Shown here one piece after another: positions 61,473 through 64,000 of a DNA stretch of 64,000 nucleotides. The stretch is from JAQXDR01 sp038138625 (GTDB taxonomy: Bacteria; Pseudomonadota; Alphaproteobacteria; Rhodobacterales; Rhodobacteraceae), in assembly GCA_038138625.1 (NCBI GenBank), contig JAYQEA010000001.1:36136-100135 (forward strand), given 5' to 3'. Under the pieces are notes generated by a model. That model was not told the origin of the DNA. It saw only the letters and a list, made by a program, of their open reading frames with translations, and did not search any database. The translations under genes were made by a program, and so were the position numbers. Each line of letters starts with the position of its first letter. The stretch's first letter is position 1.

Positions 61473-62791
61473 AGCGGATTTATGAGGATCTGGCCTATGT
61501 GCCACCACCTCATTGCTGGTGGTGGGCGGATGTACCCCACTCACCTGTTGTTGCGCTCACTGATGATGTCCGGGCGGATGTGGCTGTGGTGGGCAGCGGT
61601 TATACGGGTCTGGTAACAGCCTTGGAGTTGGCCCGAGCGGGATTGGACGTGATTGTTTTGGATGCCGAACGTCCTGGTTTTGGTGCATCGACGCGTAATG
61701 GCGGGTTTTGCTGTTTGGGTGGGGCCAAGGCGTCTAGCAAACAGATTCGCCGCATGGTGGGGAATTCTGGCCTGCGCGATTGGCGACAAACCGAGATCGC
61801 GGCCGTACAATCGGTCGAGATGTTATTGGATCGGCACGACATCATCGTGGATCGACACTCTGCGGGTGAAACGCTGATTGCACATACGCCATCGGCCTGG
61901 AGCAAAATGCGGGCAGAAACGGAAGAAATTGTTTCAACCTATGGATTTACCCCAAGCTATGTCCCTGCTGATGGCCTGCGCGCCGAGGGGTTGGGCGGAC
62001 CGTTTCATGGTGCGATGACCCTGCCTGTGGGCTTCGCGCTCAACCCGGGAAAATATCACGCAGGCCTGTTGCGGGCGGCTCTTGAGGCAGGGGTTCGTGT
62101 GCATGGTTACAGCCCTGTTTTGGGCGTTAAGCCCGCTGGATCGGCTTGGCGTGTACATTGCCAAGCCGGATCCGTGCTCGCAAATCGTGTGGTGATCGCC
62201 ACCAATGGCTATAGTAGCGAGGATGTTCCTGAATGGCTGCGCGCCCGATATTTGCCAGTTCAATCATCAGTGATGGTGACCCGACCCCTGACCGCATCTG
62301 AATTGGCAGATCAAGGGTGGACTTCGGCGCAGATGGCCTTTGATACGCGTCAACTGCTGCACTACTTTCGTTTGATGCCAGACGGACGATTCCTATTTGG
62401 AATGCGTGGTGGCCTTCGGGCTGTACCTCATGTGGAAACAGCCCTGAGACACCAGCTTAGACGTAATTTCGAAAAAATGTTTCCCGGTTTTGCAAGTGCC
62501 GAAGCAACACATGTTTGGTCGGGGCTTGTTTGTTTGACGGCGCGGCTTGCGCCATATGTCGGACCTATACCGCAGATGCCCGGCGTCTTTGTCGGATTAG
62601 GATATCACGGGAATGGAGTGGCTATGGCCAGCCATAGCGGACTAATTCTTGCCGACCTCGTGCAGGGACGACTGCCCAAAGCTCAGTGGCCCAAGCTGAT
62701 GCAGCAGATCCCTTGGCGTTGGCCACTGGGGTCGATGCGTCGGGCTTTGTTGTCGCCTGTATATACCTGGTCGCAATGTCGCGACCAATAA
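61469..62791 (+). CDS. FAD-dependent oxidoreductase (PuuB-like)
   Basis: A 440-residue DAO-fold flavoenzyme with the N-terminal VAVVGSGYTGLVTALELARA motif (about residues 31-50) and the FAD-linked STRNGGFCCLGG stretch; the C terminus has GLGYHGNGVAMASHSG. It resembles gamma-glutamylputrescine oxidases and glycine oxidases. Fused to the polyamine transport operon by overlapping codons, it probably oxidises the imported amine, though no gamma-glutamylputrescine synthetase gene is nearby. Confidence 0.87.
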   Translation: MKRIYEDLAYVPPPHCWWWADVPHSPVVALTDDVRADVAVVGSGYTGLVTALELARAGLDVIVLDAERPGFGASTRNGGFCCLGGAKASSKQIRRMVGNSGLRDWRQTEIAAVQSVEMLLDRHDIIVDRHSAGETLIAHTPSAWSKMRAETEEIVSTYGFTPSYVPADGLRAEGLGGPFHGAMTLPVGFALNPGKYHAGLLRAALEAGVRVHGYSPVLGVKPAGSAWRVHCQAGSVLANRVVIATNGYSSEDVPEWLRARYLPVQSSVMVTRPLTASELADQGWTSAQMAFDTRQLLHYFRLMPDGRFLFGMRGGLRAVPHVETALRHQLRRNFEKMFPGFASAEATHVWSGLVCLTARLAPYVGPIPQMPGVFVGLGYHGNGVAMASHSGLILADLVQGRLPKAQWPKLMQQIPWRWPLGSMRRALLSPVYTWSQCRDQ

Positions 62792-64000
62792 CGCATAGGC
62801 GGCCCTACTATTAAACGGGGCTCTGATCATCCGGTCTTTTGTCACATAGAAAAAACACGCGCGACCCGTCACGGTTTTGCAAGCCGTTTGCATCCGTAGA
62901 AAACAGCTGGTCACGTCACATGTGAAACCAATAACAGTATGATAAGTCGATGAGACATTCTCGGATAATAGCCAATTAGGTTGTGCTGCCTTGTAAACTT
63001 TTGAGGCTCATCACACAGGGCTAGGCTCCCTTCAGTTTCTGAAACAAAATACCTTCCAAAGCACCGGTCGTTCAATTTTTGGTAAGTCCTACAAGATTGA
63101 AGTGGAGGCGATGGTACCGTCGTTGAAATAGCATCGTGCCGCCTGTTCCCTGCAACGCCCCAGACTGCGGCACAAGATCCCAACTATGTGCGGGCCGCGT
63201 GAACAAAAGCGGAAGACGAGACGTATTCCGAGCCCTAACGTCCGTTCGGATAGCGGGGAATGGTAATGGGCCAAATCGCGTGGTTTGAGATTGCCGGAGC
63301 GGAGGTGGTTTTTGAGACGATCAAGGGGACGCTTATCCGGCGACATTTCTAACCGACCAGACGCGCCGCGGACTTGGCAATCTTCATGGGCAAAATGGGT
63401 TTTACATCTCCCATAGAACACATCCAGCTTCCGGCTGGAAAGTCCCCCTGCCAATGAAACGAAAGATTGCAGACATTAACAACCGCCGCGATATGAAACT
63501 GCAATTAGACCAATCTCAACCAGTGGGATCACGGCGCTTGAATGTCACGATGTTTTGGTCGTTTTGGTTCAGAATCATCTGTGGCATAACCCAATTGGCA
63601 AAACAGTGTCAGGATTCCGTGACAAGCGGACGGACCGGCGAAAGCTGATCTAATGGGACGGATCAGGGTGTGTCATAGGATACAAGTGGTTAGAGCATAA
63701 CGCCTTTCAATGGCCAACCACCAAAGACGGTGCCGAGCAGCTTGATTTTGCCCAATCTGAGACTTTGTTTAGAAGACCAGATTGGGGCTTAAAGATATCG
63801 AGACGGCTATGGCCGTTGCACATAACAGGATTAAAGCGATTTATCCTCTCGAACCAACACCTGCGAAGTATAATCCATTAGGAACCACGGCCAGCTATTG
63901 ATCCGGAATGTGAAAAAGTCAAAACCGCAGACGGATGCTGTGTTTATCCTCTGGCAAACTGATGATGTTCCAACGTAAAATTTTTCCGGCGAAAATGAGC
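62792..64000. other. Gene-poor degraded region at the window end
   Basis: About 1.2 kb without a supportable gene. Open frames on both strands are short, lack ribosome sites and have no recognisable motifs. The stretch near 63,785-63,905 is related to 8238-8360; both look like decayed copies of one gene. The window end may cut through a further feature. Confidence 0.5.

Noticed and set aside
63785..63905. Possible N terminus of a threonine-dehydratase-like gene (stretch reading TAMAVAHNRIKAIYPLEPTP)
   Set aside because: The resemblance was too slight and broken by stops soon after; only the similarity to 8238-8360 is reported.

Overview
The window reads as a chromosomal segment of a marine alphaproteobacterium of the Rhodobacteraceae (Roseobacter group). 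This rests on gene content recognised from the translations: a hisS-hisZ-hisG run with short HisG, a complete Na+-translocating NADH:quinone oxidoreductase (Na+-NQR) operon with its own ApbE and NqrM, TRAP and polyamine ABC transporters, a photolyase-like FAD protein coupled to an NnrU/MddA-like membrane methyltransferase, and a PPC-domain protein in an acyl-CoA operon. No rRNA, tRNA, CRISPR array or intact insertion sequence was found. Genus is not resolved.

Layout. 1-5.2 kb: end of a cystathionine beta-lyase, an EamA exporter, the methyltransferase/FAD-protein pair and an amidase. 5.3-10.2 kb: a decaying block. Its first half is a wrecked dipeptide-type ABC operon (binding protein, permease, two ATPases) with in-frame stops, frameshifts and deletions; the second half is degraded beyond recognition. 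10.2-13.8 kb: a three-gene run (VOC protein, muconolactone-isomerase-like protein with a Tat leader, ribbon-helix-helix protein) and a KefB/C antiporter. 13.8-15.1 kb: a dead metallo-beta-lactamase-fold gene. 15.1-24.4 kb: two tandem Kdo-transferase paralogues, msrB-msrA, an Lrp regulator, two small conserved proteins, hisSZG with a clear terminator, and a YghU-type glutathione transferase. 25-31.4 kb: 6-phosphogluconate dehydrogenase with a TRAP transporter (a terminator-like hairpin separates binding protein from permeases), then an orphan pair of glycerol-type ABC permeases. 31.7-41.7 kb: a DEAD-box helicase with a long basic tail, then apbE-nqrM divergent from nqrABCDEF. 41.8-49.8 kb: a TauE/SafE permease, a thiolase / acyl-CoA synthetase / PPC-domain operon, a tyrosine phosphatase, queG, a GST and a phosphoesterase. 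50-54 kb: all three serine-synthesis genes (serA, serC, serB). 54-62.8 kb: an M48 lipoprotein and a polyamine locus (aminotransferase, GntR regulator, four-gene ABC transporter, FAD oxidoreductase). 62.8-64 kb: degraded sequence, including a diverged copy of a fragment also present near 8.2 kb.

How the genes work together. ApbE attaches FMN to NqrB and NqrC and NqrM is the maturation factor, so 34.4-41.7 kb is a self-contained sodium-pump module. HisZ supplies the regulatory half of ATP phosphoribosyltransferase for HisG. The polyamine locus pairs uptake with two possible oxidation or transamination enzymes under a likely GntR regulator. The thiolase operon probably handles an unknown acyl-CoA. 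The least familiar systems are the domain-permuted photolyase-like protein, the Tat-leader muconolactone-isomerase-like operon and the thiolase/ligase/PPC operon.
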